Assembly: GCF_030866785.1 (NCBI RefSeq)
Contig: NZ_CP133018.1
Location: 2,852,001-2,916,000, forward strand
DNA from: Agromyces protaetiae
Lineage (GTDB): Bacteria > Actinomycetota > Actinomycetes > Actinomycetales > Microbacteriaceae
Direction of reading: 5' to 3'
DNA: 64,000 nucleotides
Below, in pieces: positions 1 through 8,551 of the stretch (the first letter of the stretch is position 1; each line of letters starts with the position of its first letter). Both the position numbers and the translations under genes were made by a program. Below the pieces are notes generated by a model. It was not told the DNA's origin and searched no databases. It saw only the letters and a list, made by a program, of their open reading frames with translations.

Positions 1-375
1 CGTGCCGAGCGCGACGTGGTCACGTCGCCACGACGCCTTCGCGAGCTCTTTACGCAGCACGTCGACGACGTTGACCTTCACGATGATCTGCCGGTCGAAG
101 TCGTCGCCGGCGTCGAGGTCGAGGTACTCGTGCGTGGGGCGTGCGAAGCAATAGCTGCAGGCGTGCGAACACCCGCGATACGGGTTGATCGTCCACGCGA
201 ACGGCATGGCCGACGCGCCGGGCACGTGGTTGAGAGCGGACTTGGCGAGCACCTCGTGAAAGGTCACCCCGGCGAAGTCGGGCGTCTGCACCGACCGCAC
301 CAGGTTGTTCAACCGAGCGAGCCCTGGCAGCGTGTCCGTCTGCTCGACCCCGAGTTCCTGCCCACTCCACCGCAC
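1..375 (-). CDS. Radical SAM protein (Rv2578c/SPL-like family), N-terminal 125 residues, cut by window edge
   Basis: Starts at GTG 375 and runs off the left edge. The N-terminus (RWSGQELGVEQTDTLPGL) leads into a Cys-x3-Cys-x2-Cys cluster at residues 69, 73 and 76 (GCSHACSYCF), the 4Fe-4S/SAM site of radical SAM enzymes. The text resembles the actinobacterial Rv2578c-type group often annotated as spore photoproduct lyase-like; its substrate is unknown. A perfect LexA-type palindrome lies 8 bp upstream and contains a possible -10 (TATGTT), so DNA-damage induction is inferred. Another ATG slightly upstream is in a different frame, and only the GTG frame keeps the cysteine motif. Confidence 0.85.
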   Translation of the reverse strand, partial: MRWSGQELGVEQTDTLPGLARLNNLVRSVQTPDFAGVTFHEVLAKSALNHVPGASAMPFAWTINPYRGCSHACSYCFARPTHEYLDLDAGDDFDRQIIVKVNVVDVLRKELAKASWRRDHVALGT

Positions 376-382
376 TCCCTCA

Positions 383-400
383 TTCGAACATATGTTCGAA
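383..400. promoter_or_regulatory. SOS box (LexA operator)
   Basis: TTCGAACATATGTTCGAA is a perfect 18-bp palindrome containing the actinobacterial LexA consensus TCGAAC-N4-GTTCGA. It sits directly upstream of the radical SAM gene on the minus strand and overlaps a plausible -10. Confidence 0.9.
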
Positions 401-508
401 CGTCACGCAACTCGCCGCGCCGGCACGCTCTCGCACGAGACATCCACTCACCGTCCAACCCACCCAACGCCGCACACACCCCCTGCCACACATGCCCCAC
501 TTTCCCAA

Positions 509-579
509 CTCAGGAACAACGGCCGTGCCGACGGCGTGTCGTCGCCGCCGGCACGGCGCGCCGCGCGGAAATTCCTGAG
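509..579. repeat. 71-bp double-palindrome element, copy 1
   Basis: Outer arms CTCAGGAA (509-516) and TTCCTGAG (572-579, continuing GCAAGG). The left inner core GGCGTGTCG is at the standard offset (25th base). The right core is degenerate, with CGGCACGGC pairing to GCCGTGCCG instead. It lies between the radical SAM gene and the end of the ABC-F gene. The rest of 401-608 holds nothing else recognised. Confidence 0.75.
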
Positions 580-608
580 CAAGGAAAGAGCGAACCGCAC
601 TCAGACGG

Positions 609-2426
609 TCAGGCCGCCGGCTGCGGAGCGAGCACGCGCCCGCCCGCGAGCCGCAGCTCCGGCCCCGACCAGCGGGCGCGCAGCCAGCGGTCGTGGCTGG
701 CGATCACGACCGCGCCCGGGTAGGCGCCGAGCGCCTCCTCGAGCTCGGTCGCGAGCGCGAGCGACAGGTGGTTCGTCGGCTCGTCGAGCAGGAACACGTG
801 CGGCGGCCGGGCGATCACGAGCGCCAGCGCGAGCCGGCGCTGCTGCCCGACCGACAACGCCCCGACCGGCCGGTCGAGGTCGCGCCGCGCGAGCAGCCCG
901 AGCCCCGACAGCGGCACCTGCTCGGCCCGCCGCTCCCCCAGCGTCCGCTCGTACAGCGCCCGCGCCGAGGCATCCGGATCGGCGAACCGCACATCCTGCT
1001 CGAGCAGCCCGACCCGCAACCCGCGCCGACGGTGCACGACGCCGCCGTCAGGCGCCACACGCCCGGCGAGCAGGCCGAGCAGCGTCGACTTGCCGGCGCC
1101 GTTCGCGCCCGTGACGAGCAGCCGCGCCGTCGGCGTGAGCTGCAGCGTCTCGAGGTGCAGCCGGTCCCCGACCGAGACATCCGCCACCTGGATCAGCAGG
1201 CCCGCCTCGTCGGCGAGCGCGTGCGACCCCGACGGGATGCCCGCGAACGCGAGCGGCGCGGGAGGCTTGCGCACCTGCTCGCGTTCGAGCGTGTCGAGAC
1301 GCAGCTGCGCGTTGCGCACCCGGCGACTCACCTGCGATTCGACGCGATTGCCGATATTGCCATAGGACATCTTGTTCCGGTCGCGCATCGGTGCATTGTG
1401 CGAGACGTTCCGCGCGGTCTCGACGACCGAGACGCGCAGGTTCCGAAGCTCGTCCTGCTCGTCCTCGTACTGCCGCCGCCAGCGTTCGCGCTCGGCGCGT
1501 TTGACGTCGAGGAACTCGGAGAACGTGCCGCCGAACACCTGCCCGCCGGCGCTCGCGAGACCCGCGTCGCGGGCCCCCGCGCCGGACGCCCCGTCCCCGG
1601 CGAGCGCGAGCGCGCCCTGCCGACCGGGATCGAGGTCGAGCAGTCCGGTCGCCACCCGGTCGAGGAACGCCCGGTCGTGGCTCGCGAAGAGCACCGGCCC
1701 GCGCCACGCGCGAAGCCGCTCCTCGAGGAACGCCGCAGCGGCGTCGTCGAGGTGGTTCGTCGGCTCGTCGAGCAGCAGCGCGTCGGGCGCGCGCAGCAGC
1801 AGGGCCGCGAGCGCGAACCGGCTGCGCTGGCCGCCCGACACCTCGCCGATGCGCCGGTCGAGGGCCAACTCACCCACACCGAGCCCCTGCAGGAGCTCGT
1901 CGCGTCGCGCCTCGGCCGCCCAGATCTCGGCGCGTTCGGCCGCGTCGAGCGCGGCCGCATAGCGAGCGGATGCCTCGTCGGCGGACCGTTCGTCGGCGCC
2001 CTCGACCGCCAGACCGGCGGCGGCCGCGTCGAGCTCGCGCTCGATCGCACGCACCTCGGCGAGCGCATCCTCGAGGATGTCGCCGACGAGGTCGTGATCC
2101 GCGAACGGCACCTCCTGCAGGAGCAGGCCGATGCGCGCCGGGCGCGAGAGGGCGCCGTCGACGAGGGCGCCGTCGACGAGGGCGCCGTCGACGGTCGAGT
2201 CACCCGCTGGTCGGGTGGCGACCGACGAACGAGGACGCGTATCGAGACCCGTGCCCGCCAGGGTGCGCAGCAGCGTGGACTTGCCGACGCCGTTCTCGCC
2301 GATGAGACCGATGCGGTCGCCCGGCGAGACGGTGAAGGAGAGATCGGCGAACACAATGCGTTCGCCGTAGGCGACGGAGAGCCCGTCGGCCCGGAGATAG
2401 GGAGAGATCGAAGAACGTACAGCCAT
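609..2426 (-). CDS. ABC-F ATPase, antibiotic-resistance (ribosome protection) type
   Basis: Soluble tandem ABC protein of 605 residues without membrane segments. First Walker A GENGVGKST at 43-51 with signature VSGGQRSR; second Walker A GANGAGKST with signature LSVGQQRR; both have LLLDEPTNHL/FLLDEPTNHL Walker B motifs. The basic inter-domain linker (RDRNKMSYGN, VRNAQLRLD) resembles the TlrC/OleB/CarA-like ABC-F group, which releases macrolide-type drugs from ribosomes. An insertion in domain 1 holds three VDGAL copies encoded by a 15-bp tandem repeat. ATG 2426 is preferred (GGGG upstream) over ATG 2438. The long structured leader suggests drug-dependent attenuation (inference). Substrate specificity is not determinable. 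Confidence 0.88.
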   Translation of the reverse strand: MAVRSSISPYLRADGLSVAYGERIVFADLSFTVSPGDRIGLIGENGVGKSTLLRTLAGTGLDTRPRSSVATRPAGDSTVDGALVDGALVDGALSRPARIGLLLQEVPFADHDLVGDILEDALAEVRAIERELDAAAAGLAVEGADERSADEASARYAAALDAAERAEIWAAEARRDELLQGLGVGELALDRRIGEVSGGQRSRFALAALLLRAPDALLLDEPTNHLDDAAAAFLEERLRAWRGPVLFASHDRAFLDRVATGLLDLDPGRQGALALAGDGASGAGARDAGLASAGGQVFGGTFSEFLDVKRAERERWRRQYEDEQDELRNLRVSVVETARNVSHNAPMRDRNKMSYGNIGNRVESQVSRRVRNAQLRLDTLEREQVRKPPAPLAFAGIPSGSHALADEAGLLIQVADVSVGDRLHLETLQLTPTARLLVTGANGAGKSTLLGLLAGRVAPDGGVVHRRRGLRVGLLEQDVRFADPDASARALYERTLGERRAEQVPLSGLGLLARRDLDRPVGALSVGQQRRLALALVIARPPHVFLLDEPTNHLSLALATELEEALGAYPGAVVIASHDRWLRARWSGPELRLAGGRVLAPQPAA

Positions 2427-2700
2427 GGGGAACCCCATTTCGCGAAGGGCTCCCGGGGGCGCGCACAGCGCGCGACGGCGCAACGGTGCACCGGGCGGCG
2501 TGCAGGCGATGGCGCGCGCCCCGGGAGCAAAGGATGAATCCCGCCGGGCATTCGCCGTCGGCCGATGGGTGTGCACGACATGCTGTCGCGATTCAGGCTG
2601 TGTTCGGTCAGGCGGTACCTGAGCGAACGACGAGCACACCCGGAGTCAACGGCGCCTCAGGCGCGGGACGATGGGATGTGCTTACTTCATAGCGGAAACG
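2427..2700 (-). promoter_or_regulatory. Long structured leader of the ABC-F gene with a Met-Lys-stop mini-ORF
   Basis: About 260 nt without a real gene. Reading on the minus strand there is a mini-ORF ATG-AAG-TAA (near 2691-2699), a hairpin GCGCC-TGA-GGCGC, then a second hairpin GTTCG-C-TCAGG / CCTGA-C-CGAAC, followed by a GC-rich palindromic stretch up to the start codon. A possible -10 (TACGGT) precedes the mini-ORF. This organisation is like the attenuators of ABC-F and Erm genes, but the role here is inferred from layout only. Confidence 0.4.
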
Positions 2701-2740
2701 ACCGTACCAGATCGTCGCGCGGAACGCGAGGATGCATCGC

Positions 2741-2780
2741 GCGACAGCGCGACAGCGCGACAGCGCGACAGCGCGGCGGC
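2741..2780. repeat. 8-bp tandem repeat (GCGACAGC x4 plus one degenerate copy)
   Basis: Four exact GCGACAGC units followed by GCGGCGGC, between the 3' end of mqo and the upstream end of the ABC-F leader. A simple slippage-type minisatellite with no evident function. Confidence 0.9.
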
Positions 2781-2800
2781 GCGGTCGGCGCGGGCCGGAG

Positions 2801-4279
2801 CTAGGCCGTGAGCTTGAGCGCCTTCGCGGTCGCGGCGAGCGACTCCGCCGCCACGGCCGGGTCGTCGTTCAGCGTGCGGCCGTAGTGCGGGATCATCTCG
2901 CGGATCTTCGGCTCCCACTCGGCCATGCGGTCGGGGAAGCAGCGCTGCAGCAGCCCGAGCATGATCGGTGCGGCCGTCGACGCGCCGGGCGAGGCGCCCA
3001 GCAGGCCGGCGATGGTGCCGTCGGCCCCGGTGATGACCTCGGTGCCGAACTGCAGCACGCCACCCTTTTCGGGGTCCTTCTTCATGACCTGCACGCGCTG
3101 ACCGGCCGTGATCAGCTCCCAGTCCTCGGCCTTCGCGGTCGGCATGAACTGGCGCAGGGCCGCCATCTTCTTGTCGCGCGACGCGAGCAGCTCACTAATG
3201 AGGTACTTCATGAGGTCGAAGTTCTTCGCCGCGACCTGCAGCATCGGGCCGAGGTTGTGCGCGCGCACCGAGAACGGCAGGTCGAACCACGTCGAGCTCT
3301 TCAGGAACTTCGGCGTGAACCCGGCGAACGGCCCGAAGAGCAGGGCGGTGTCGCCGTCGACGATGCGGGTGTCGAGGTGCGGCACCGACATCGGCGGTGC
3401 GCCGACCGCGGCCTTGCCGTAGACCTTCGCCTTGTGCTGCGCGACGACCTTCGGGTTCGTGGTGCGCAGGAACTGGCCGGAGATCGGGAACCCGCCGAAC
3501 CCCTCGATCTCAGGGATCCCGGCGTGCTGCAGCAGCGCGAGCGCGCCGCCACCGGCACCGACGAACACGAACCGCGCGCGCACCTCGTCGGGCGTGCCGC
3601 CGACGAGCCGGCGGAGTCTCAGCTTCCAGCTGCCGTCCTTCTGCCGGTCGAGCCAGGTGACCTGGGTGTCGGTGTTGATCTGGGCGCCGCGCCGCTTCAG
3701 GTCGTCGAAGAGCGAGCGGGTCAGCGAGCCGAAGTCGACGTCGGTGCCCGACTCGATGCGGGTCGCGGCGACCTTGGCCCGCGGGTTGCGCTTCTTCGCG
3801 AGCAGCGGGGTCCACTCGGCGATCTGGTCGAGGTCTTCGCTGTACTCCATGCCGGCGAACAGCGGCTGGTCCTTGAGCGCGGCGAACCGCCGACGCAGGT
3901 ACTTCACGTTCGGTGCGCCCTTGACGAAGGTCATGTGCGGCGTGGAATTGATGAACGTCGAGGGGTCGGGCAGGTCGCCCTGTTCGACGAGGTGCGACCA
4001 GTACTGACGGCTGATCTGGAACTGTTCGTTGATGCTGATGGCCTTGGCCGGGTCGACCGACCCGTCCTTCGCCTCTGGCATGTAGTTCAGCTCGCAGAGC
4101 GCCGCATGACCGGTGCCCGCATTGTTCCAGGGGTTGGAGGATTCCTGGGCGACCTCACCCAGGCGCTCGTAGACGCGGATGGTCCAGTCGGGCTGGAGCC
4201 GCGAGATGAGGGAGCCGAGCGTGGCGCTCATGATGCCCCCGCCGATGAGCACGACGTCGACGGTTTCGTCAGAATGCAC
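2801..4279 (-). CDS. mqo: Malate:quinone oxidoreductase
   Basis: FAD-dependent, membrane-associated oxidation of L-malate to oxaloacetate with transfer of electrons to menaquinone (TCA cycle and respiratory entry). The N-terminal Rossmann motif VDVVLIGGGIMSATLG (residues 7-22) and the Mqo blocks ESSNPWNNAGTGHAALCELN and FVGAGGGALALLQ are plain. Length of 492 aa fits the family. Start GTG 4279 is chosen because it puts the dinucleotide fold at residue 7 and follows a -10 box (TAGACT) by 7 nt, suggesting a leaderless mRNA. Transcribed away from the GH6 gene. Confidence 0.93.
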   Translation of the reverse strand: MHSDETVDVVLIGGGIMSATLGSLISRLQPDWTIRVYERLGEVAQESSNPWNNAGTGHAALCELNYMPEAKDGSVDPAKAISINEQFQISRQYWSHLVEQGDLPDPSTFINSTPHMTFVKGAPNVKYLRRRFAALKDQPLFAGMEYSEDLDQIAEWTPLLAKKRNPRAKVAATRIESGTDVDFGSLTRSLFDDLKRRGAQINTDTQVTWLDRQKDGSWKLRLRRLVGGTPDEVRARFVFVGAGGGALALLQHAGIPEIEGFGGFPISGQFLRTTNPKVVAQHKAKVYGKAAVGAPPMSVPHLDTRIVDGDTALLFGPFAGFTPKFLKSSTWFDLPFSVRAHNLGPMLQVAAKNFDLMKYLISELLASRDKKMAALRQFMPTAKAEDWELITAGQRVQVMKKDPEKGGVLQFGTEVITGADGTIAGLLGASPGASTAAPIMLGLLQRCFPDRMAEWEPKIREMIPHYGRTLNDDPAVAAESLAATAKALKLTA

Positions 4280-4286
4280 GACCGCC

Positions 4287-4292
4287 AGTCTA
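4287..4292 (-). promoter_or_regulatory. -10 box TAGACT of mqo (leaderless)
   Basis: TAGACT on the minus strand ends 7 nt before the GTG start, so transcription should begin at the start codon. Confidence 0.6.
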
Positions 4293-4422
4293 TGTCGACC
4301 TGAGACGGTCGTCGGACCGTGGCCACTCGAGGCCCGTCGCCCGCGCGGGCGAGCGCATTCCACGAACCCCAATAGGATGGCCGAAACGGGGGTACTGGCG
4401 CTCGGGGAGGGAGCCGCTCGAC

Positions 4423-5580
4423 GTGACCGATGAGGTGACGCCGAACGATCGATCGCGCGTGCGACACGTTCGCGACGACGAGGTGTACATTCGCCGCGTC
4501 GGCGAGCCCTTCAGCGGGCCGGTTCCGGTCGCGTCGACGGATGCCTCGGCCCCATCGGATGCCTCGCCGCGGACCAGGCGGCGTCCCGCGAAGCCCGCCG
4601 CGCCCGCGCCGACTCCGCCGCCTTCGGCGCCACGACGATACTCCGGCGTGATCCTGCTCGTCACCATTCTCGTCGTGGCCGCCGCGGTCGGCGCGACGGC
4701 GTGGTGGGCGATGGCGCAGAGCACCGATCACGTGTTCGCCGGACGCGCGCTCTACGTGGATCGGGACTCGTCGGCCGCGGTCGCGGCGGAGACCACCCGG
4801 TCGGCGGCCGAGCGCGAGGCGGCCGAGCTGATCGCGGCCCAGCCGACCGGCATCTGGCTCACACCCGAGCGGAACCCCGCCGGCGAGGTCGCCTCCACGG
4901 TGCGCTCGATCGTCATCGCGTCGAAGAGCGCCATGCCCGTGTTCGTCGTCTACGGCATCACCGACCGTGATTGCGGCGGCCAGTCAGCCGGCGGGCTCCC
5001 ACCCGACGACTATCTCGAGTGGGTCGATGAGATCGCCGACGCCATCGGCCACACCCAGGCGATCGTCGTGCTCGAACCCGACGCGCTCGCGCTGGCCCCC
5101 GAGTGCGGCGATGCCGCGGGCCGCGCCGAGCTGGTCGGCGAGGCTCTCGCGCGCCTCGAGTCGAGCGGCGCGATCGTCTACCTCGACGGCGGGCACTCGA
5201 ACTGGCTGCCGGTCGACGAGATGGCCGAGCTGCTCAGCGCGGCGGGCGTGGACCGGGCGCGCGGCTTCGCGACGAACGTGTCGAACACCCAGACCACCGA
5301 CGCCGAGTCCGCCTACGCGACCGAGCTGTCGGCCGCCCTCGGCGGCGCGCACGCGGTCATCGACACCTCCCGCAACGGCAACGGCCCACCCGCCGACGCC
5401 GAGTGGTGCAATGCTCCGGGCCGGGCCCTCGGCGAGGTCCCGACCATCGTCGAGGATCCGGTCGTCGACGCACTGCTCTGGATCAAGCCGCCCGGCGAGA
5501 GCGACGGCCGCTGCAACGGCGGGCCCGCGGCCGGCGAGTGGTGGCCTGAGCGCGCCATCGAGCTCGCCGGCACCGGCTGA
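4423..5580 (+). CDS. Membrane-anchored glycoside hydrolase family 6 protein
   Basis: 385 aa: a basic/proline-rich cytoplasmic N-terminus, one transmembrane segment (about 74-98), then an extracytoplasmic GH6 domain. GH6 enzymes (endoglucanase/cellobiohydrolase type) cut beta-1,4-glucans with inversion. The motif DRDCGG (181-186) and the acid motif VLEPDAL (Asp220) are present, as are DGGHSNW and LLWIKPPGESDG near the end. Start is GTG 4423 with GGGGAGGGAG upstream; a -10 TAGGAT lies at 4373-4378. It neighbours a response regulator and a GT2 synthase, so it may trim a self-made polysaccharide rather than feed on cellulose (inference). Confidence 0.88.
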   Translation: MTDEVTPNDRSRVRHVRDDEVYIRRVGEPFSGPVPVASTDASAPSDASPRTRRRPAKPAAPAPTPPPSAPRRYSGVILLVTILVVAAAVGATAWWAMAQSTDHVFAGRALYVDRDSSAAVAAETTRSAAEREAAELIAAQPTGIWLTPERNPAGEVASTVRSIVIASKSAMPVFVVYGITDRDCGGQSAGGLPPDDYLEWVDEIADAIGHTQAIVVLEPDALALAPECGDAAGRAELVGEALARLESSGAIVYLDGGHSNWLPVDEMAELLSAAGVDRARGFATNVSNTQTTDAESAYATELSAALGGAHAVIDTSRNGNGPPADAEWCNAPGRALGEVPTIVEDPVVDALLWIKPPGESDGRCNGGPAAGEWWPERAIELAGTG

Positions 5581-5631
5581 CCGGGACGTCGCCGCCGCGA
5601 CACCGTACGACCGCTTCACCTGCACCACCGC

Positions 5632-5717
5632 ACCACACGAACCACGCACCACGCGAACCACGCACCACGCACCACACGAACCACGCACCACACGAACCAC
5701 GCACGACACGAACACGC
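5632..5717. repeat. 16-bp tandem repeat upstream of the response regulator
   Basis: About five copies of ACCACACGAACCACGC (one with a G change, one truncated to 7 nt inside the array, the last degenerate) fill the space before the regulator gene, ending 38 bp before its ATG. It could be neutral slippage or a multi-site binding region. Confidence 0.85.
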
Positions 5718-5755
5718 ACGGCAGCACCGCGCCAGAAGCACACCGGGGGAACGAC

Positions 5756-6787
5756 ATGGCCACCACCGACCACCGCGTCGCCGTCATCATCGAAGACGAT
5801 CCCGACATCCGCCGCCTCCTCGTCGAGGTGCTCGAACAGGCCGGCTTCGAGACGCACAGCGCGGGCAACGGTCTCGAGGGCGTCGAACAGGTGCGCCGGT
5901 ACAACCCCGGACTGACCACGCTCGATGTGAGCATGCCCGGCATCGACGGGTTCGAGGCGGCCAAGCGCATCCGCGCGATCAGCGACACGTTCCTCATCAT
6001 GCTCACCGCGCGCGGCGACGAGATCGACACCCTCATGGGTCTCGAGTCCGGCGCCGACGACTACATGGTGAAGCCGTTCCGCCCGCGCGAGCTGCGCGCA
6101 CGCGTCGACGCGATGCGTCGCCGGCTCGAGCGCGAGCGCATCGCCGCAGAACAGCGGGCGGATGCCACGCAGACCGCGCCGATCGTCGGCGTCGCGCCGG
6201 CCACGGTCACGCCGCCAGAGGGACTCGTGCTGCCCGAGGCATCCGTCACCGTCACCGTCACGACGCCAGGCGCCCCGACCGCGCCGACCCCCTCCGCAGA
6301 GCCGACCGCGCCTGCGGCGCCGGCCGCGAATCCCTCCCCCGCGGCACCAGCGGCCGCCACGCCCGTCGCCGGAGCGCCGGCACCCGCGGGCGACGCCGCG
6401 CCCGCGGGCGACGCACCCGACGCCGCCGACCCGGCCGAGTCCGGCGCGGGCGACGATGACGGATGGCTCGAACACCGCGGTCTGCGTCTGCATCCCGAGA
6501 TGCACCTCGTGACACTCGACGGCGCCGGGGTCGAGCTCACCCGCAGTGAGTTCGAGCTGCTCTACCTGCTCTTGACCACCCGCCGCCGCGTACGCAGCAA
6601 GGCCGACCTCGCCCTCGCGCTCCGCGGCGAGAGCTACGTGACCTCCTACTACGTGAGCGAGGCCGACAAGCGCGCGGTCGAGGTGCACCTCGCGAACCTG
6701 CGTCGCAAGCTCGGCGAGAGTGCCACCAACCCGCGCGTGATCGAGACCGTGCGCGGCGTCGGCTACCGCCTCACCGCCGACGAGTGA
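5756..6787 (+). CDS. OmpR/PhoB-family response regulator with a ~110-residue Ala/Pro linker
   Basis: Receiver domain 8-122 with the acidic pocket EDD (13-15), phospho-acceptor Asp57 (TTLDVSMPG), Thr84 and Lys106 (MVKPF). A low-complexity linker rich in A, P, T and V (about 135-240) is roughly ten times longer than usual, followed by a winged-helix DNA-binding domain (VELTRSEFELLYLLL ... RGVGYRLT). Start ATG 5756 has GGGGGAAC just upstream. A likely partner is the PAS histidine kinase at 10352-11992 (inferred from neighbourhood). The 11-bp direct repeat at 8506-8527 is a candidate target. Confidence 0.9.
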   Translation: MATTDHRVAVIIEDDPDIRRLLVEVLEQAGFETHSAGNGLEGVEQVRRYNPGLTTLDVSMPGIDGFEAAKRIRAISDTFLIMLTARGDEIDTLMGLESGADDYMVKPFRPRELRARVDAMRRRLERERIAAEQRADATQTAPIVGVAPATVTPPEGLVLPEASVTVTVTTPGAPTAPTPSAEPTAPAAPAANPSPAAPAAATPVAGAPAPAGDAAPAGDAPDAADPAESGAGDDDGWLEHRGLRLHPEMHLVTLDGAGVELTRSEFELLYLLLTTRRRVRSKADLALALRGESYVTSYYVSEADKRAVEVHLANLRRKLGESATNPRVIETVRGVGYRLTADE

Positions 6788-6902
6788 CGTGTCAGGGCGC
6801 TGACCGAGTGGAGCGCACAGCACGAGGACGCGTATCGAGACCGGGGCAAGGGGTCTCGATACGCGTCACCGCTCGGTGTGGTCGCTCGTCAGCCGACGTG
6901 CG

Positions 6903-8405
6903 TCAGACCTTGTAGCCGTGGTGACGACGCACGAGGCTGCCGAACATGGTCAGGGTCTGCACGACCGTGATGATGCCGAGCACCGGCCAGCCGACCCAGA
7001 GGATCGACGACTGCACGACCGGGCTGAGCTGCGTCCAGATCGCGACCAGCGCGACGATGACGCCGAGCACCACCAGCAGCGGCGTGAGGTAGGCGTGACC
7101 GGCACCGCGCTCGGCCTTCGCCTGCGCCGCCCAGTTGTCGACCTGCTTGCGACTCGCGAACTTGCTCCACGCGCGGACGAAGTGACCGAGGCGGATCCAC
7201 ATGTAGATCTCAGCCGGGAACAGGAGCACCGCGAACAGCACGTCACGCGCCTTGCGGTTCTGCATCGACAGCGCGATGCGGAGGTTCAGCAGGATCGCGA
7301 TCGCCGGCGGGATCAGCCAGATCGGGCTGAACACGAAGGCGCCGATCGAGAGCGACGCGACCAGCAGCGCGATGAACATGACGCGGGAGACGGCGTTCAT
7401 GACCATCGAGAAGTTCTCGAGCCACCGGAGCCGCAGGTTCGGGTGGAACGGCTGCCCCTTCGTGTCGCCGCGCTGACCCGGCCACATGAGCTCGATCGCG
7501 CCGTAGTTCCACTTCACCTGCTGGGCGTCGAGCCCGCGCATGGTCGTCATGCCGCCGACGTCGGCGCGAGCACGCGCACTGATCTTCGTGAGGTATCCGG
7601 CGCTCTTGATCTGCAGCGACAGCAGGGAGTCCTCGACCTCGCTGTCCTTGACCCACGGCGTCGTCTGGTGGTTCGCGGTCATCGCGTCGCGCAGCGCCTT
7701 CGTGGCGAAGATCGAGTATTGGCCGCCCAGCACCGCCATGTTGCGGCCGCGCAGCATGTTCTGCATGTTGAACGCCGCGAACTGCGCGCGCTGGCCGGCG
7801 ATGAGGAACGGGGCGACGAGACCCTTGAAGGGGCGGTCGTCGATCGAGTAGATCGCCGAGATGCCGCCGATGCGGCTGTCGGACACGATCTCCGCCTCGA
7901 GGAACTCGACCGCGCGCGGGTCGGCGACGGTGTCGCCGTCGACGCCGAGCAGGTAGTCCATCGTCTCGACGAGCGTGTAGCCGTAGTTCAGCGCGCCGAC
8001 CTTCTTGTCGGGGTTCTTGCCGATGTCGTGCACGAACACCTCGGTGAACTGCTCGACGCCCTGCTCGTCCTGACGCGTGTGCAGGCCGGCGTACTTCGCC
8101 GCGAACTCGACCGTTCGGTCGGTCGTGTTGTTCACGACCACGTGGATCACGTCGGGCAGCCGGGTCTGGCCGAGCAGCGACTCGAGCACCTCGGCGATCG
8201 ACTCCTCCTCGTTGTACGCCGGGACGATGCACCCGATGGTGGCGCGGTTGTCGGGAAGGGTTTCCACGACCGCGACAAAGTCATCCGCGTACGCTTCCAG
8301 TTCGGGTTCGGGAAGCGGCAGTGCCGACCGTGCGGGGTCACGACGCGACTGAGCCGGAATACCCGTCCGCGGGGCAACGGAGGGGCGGGCTGCGAGGTCG
8401 GTCAT
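6903..8405 (-). CDS. Processive family 2 glycosyltransferase, integral membrane
   Basis: 500 aa. GT-A fold with IGCIVPAYNEEESI (57-70), DGD (156-158), an acidic catalytic motif SEVED (255-259) and a QQVKW (295-299) equivalent of the QxxRW acceptor motif, hence a synthase type related to cellulose, hyaluronan or poly-GlcNAc synthases. C-terminal hydrophobic segments start around 320 and continue to the end. No PilZ domain is present, so direct c-di-GMP activation as in BcsA is not expected. ATG 8405 is chosen (AAGGAGA 5 nt upstream) over GTG 8408. Divergent from the lipoprotein gene. Product sugar unknown. Confidence 0.88.
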   Translation of the reverse strand: MTDLAARPSVAPRTGIPAQSRRDPARSALPLPEPELEAYADDFVAVVETLPDNRATIGCIVPAYNEEESIAEVLESLLGQTRLPDVIHVVVNNTTDRTVEFAAKYAGLHTRQDEQGVEQFTEVFVHDIGKNPDKKVGALNYGYTLVETMDYLLGVDGDTVADPRAVEFLEAEIVSDSRIGGISAIYSIDDRPFKGLVAPFLIAGQRAQFAAFNMQNMLRGRNMAVLGGQYSIFATKALRDAMTANHQTTPWVKDSEVEDSLLSLQIKSAGYLTKISARARADVGGMTTMRGLDAQQVKWNYGAIELMWPGQRGDTKGQPFHPNLRLRWLENFSMVMNAVSRVMFIALLVASLSIGAFVFSPIWLIPPAIAILLNLRIALSMQNRKARDVLFAVLLFPAEIYMWIRLGHFVRAWSKFASRKQVDNWAAQAKAERGAGHAYLTPLLVVLGVIVALVAIWTQLSPVVQSSILWVGWPVLGIITVVQTLTMFGSLVRRHHGYKV

Positions 8406-8505
8406 CACGGTCTCCTTGACTCTGGTGTTCCGCTGGGTGCATCATCCCGGCGATGTGTCGAGTCTGCAGGGGACACCGCGGGAAGCGCTCCGGAATGGGA
8501 TAGCG

Positions 8506-8527
8506 TCAGCTCAAGATCAGCTCAAGA
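8506..8527. promoter_or_regulatory. 11-bp exact tandem direct repeat in the GT2/lipoprotein divergent promoter region
   Basis: TCAGCTCAAGA occurs twice head-to-tail (8506-8516 and 8517-8527). Two direct half-sites with an 11-bp period are the typical binding geometry of OmpR/PhoB regulators, and such a regulator is encoded 1.7 kb away. It follows a possible -10 TAGCGT (8501-8506). Confidence 0.55.
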
Positions 8528-8551
8528 TTCACGACACGAAAGGATCACCAC

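Noticed and set aside
693..2537. Long open frames opposite real genes (for example opposite ABC-F, mqo, GT2, pta, HerA-like and the GH3 gene)
   Set aside because: Arg/Pro/Ala/His-rich translations without family resemblance, a normal effect of high GC; the opposite strand carries the conserved protein in each case.
609..2639. Longer ABC-F start extending to 2639
   Set aside because: The added 71 residues are Arg/Ala/Pro-rich leader sequence with hairpins; the conserved fold begins right after ATG 2426.
5632..5717. Tandem 16-bp units as a CRISPR array
   Set aside because: No unique spacers between the units and no cas genes; the other tandem arrays fail the same way. No CRISPR is seen in the window.
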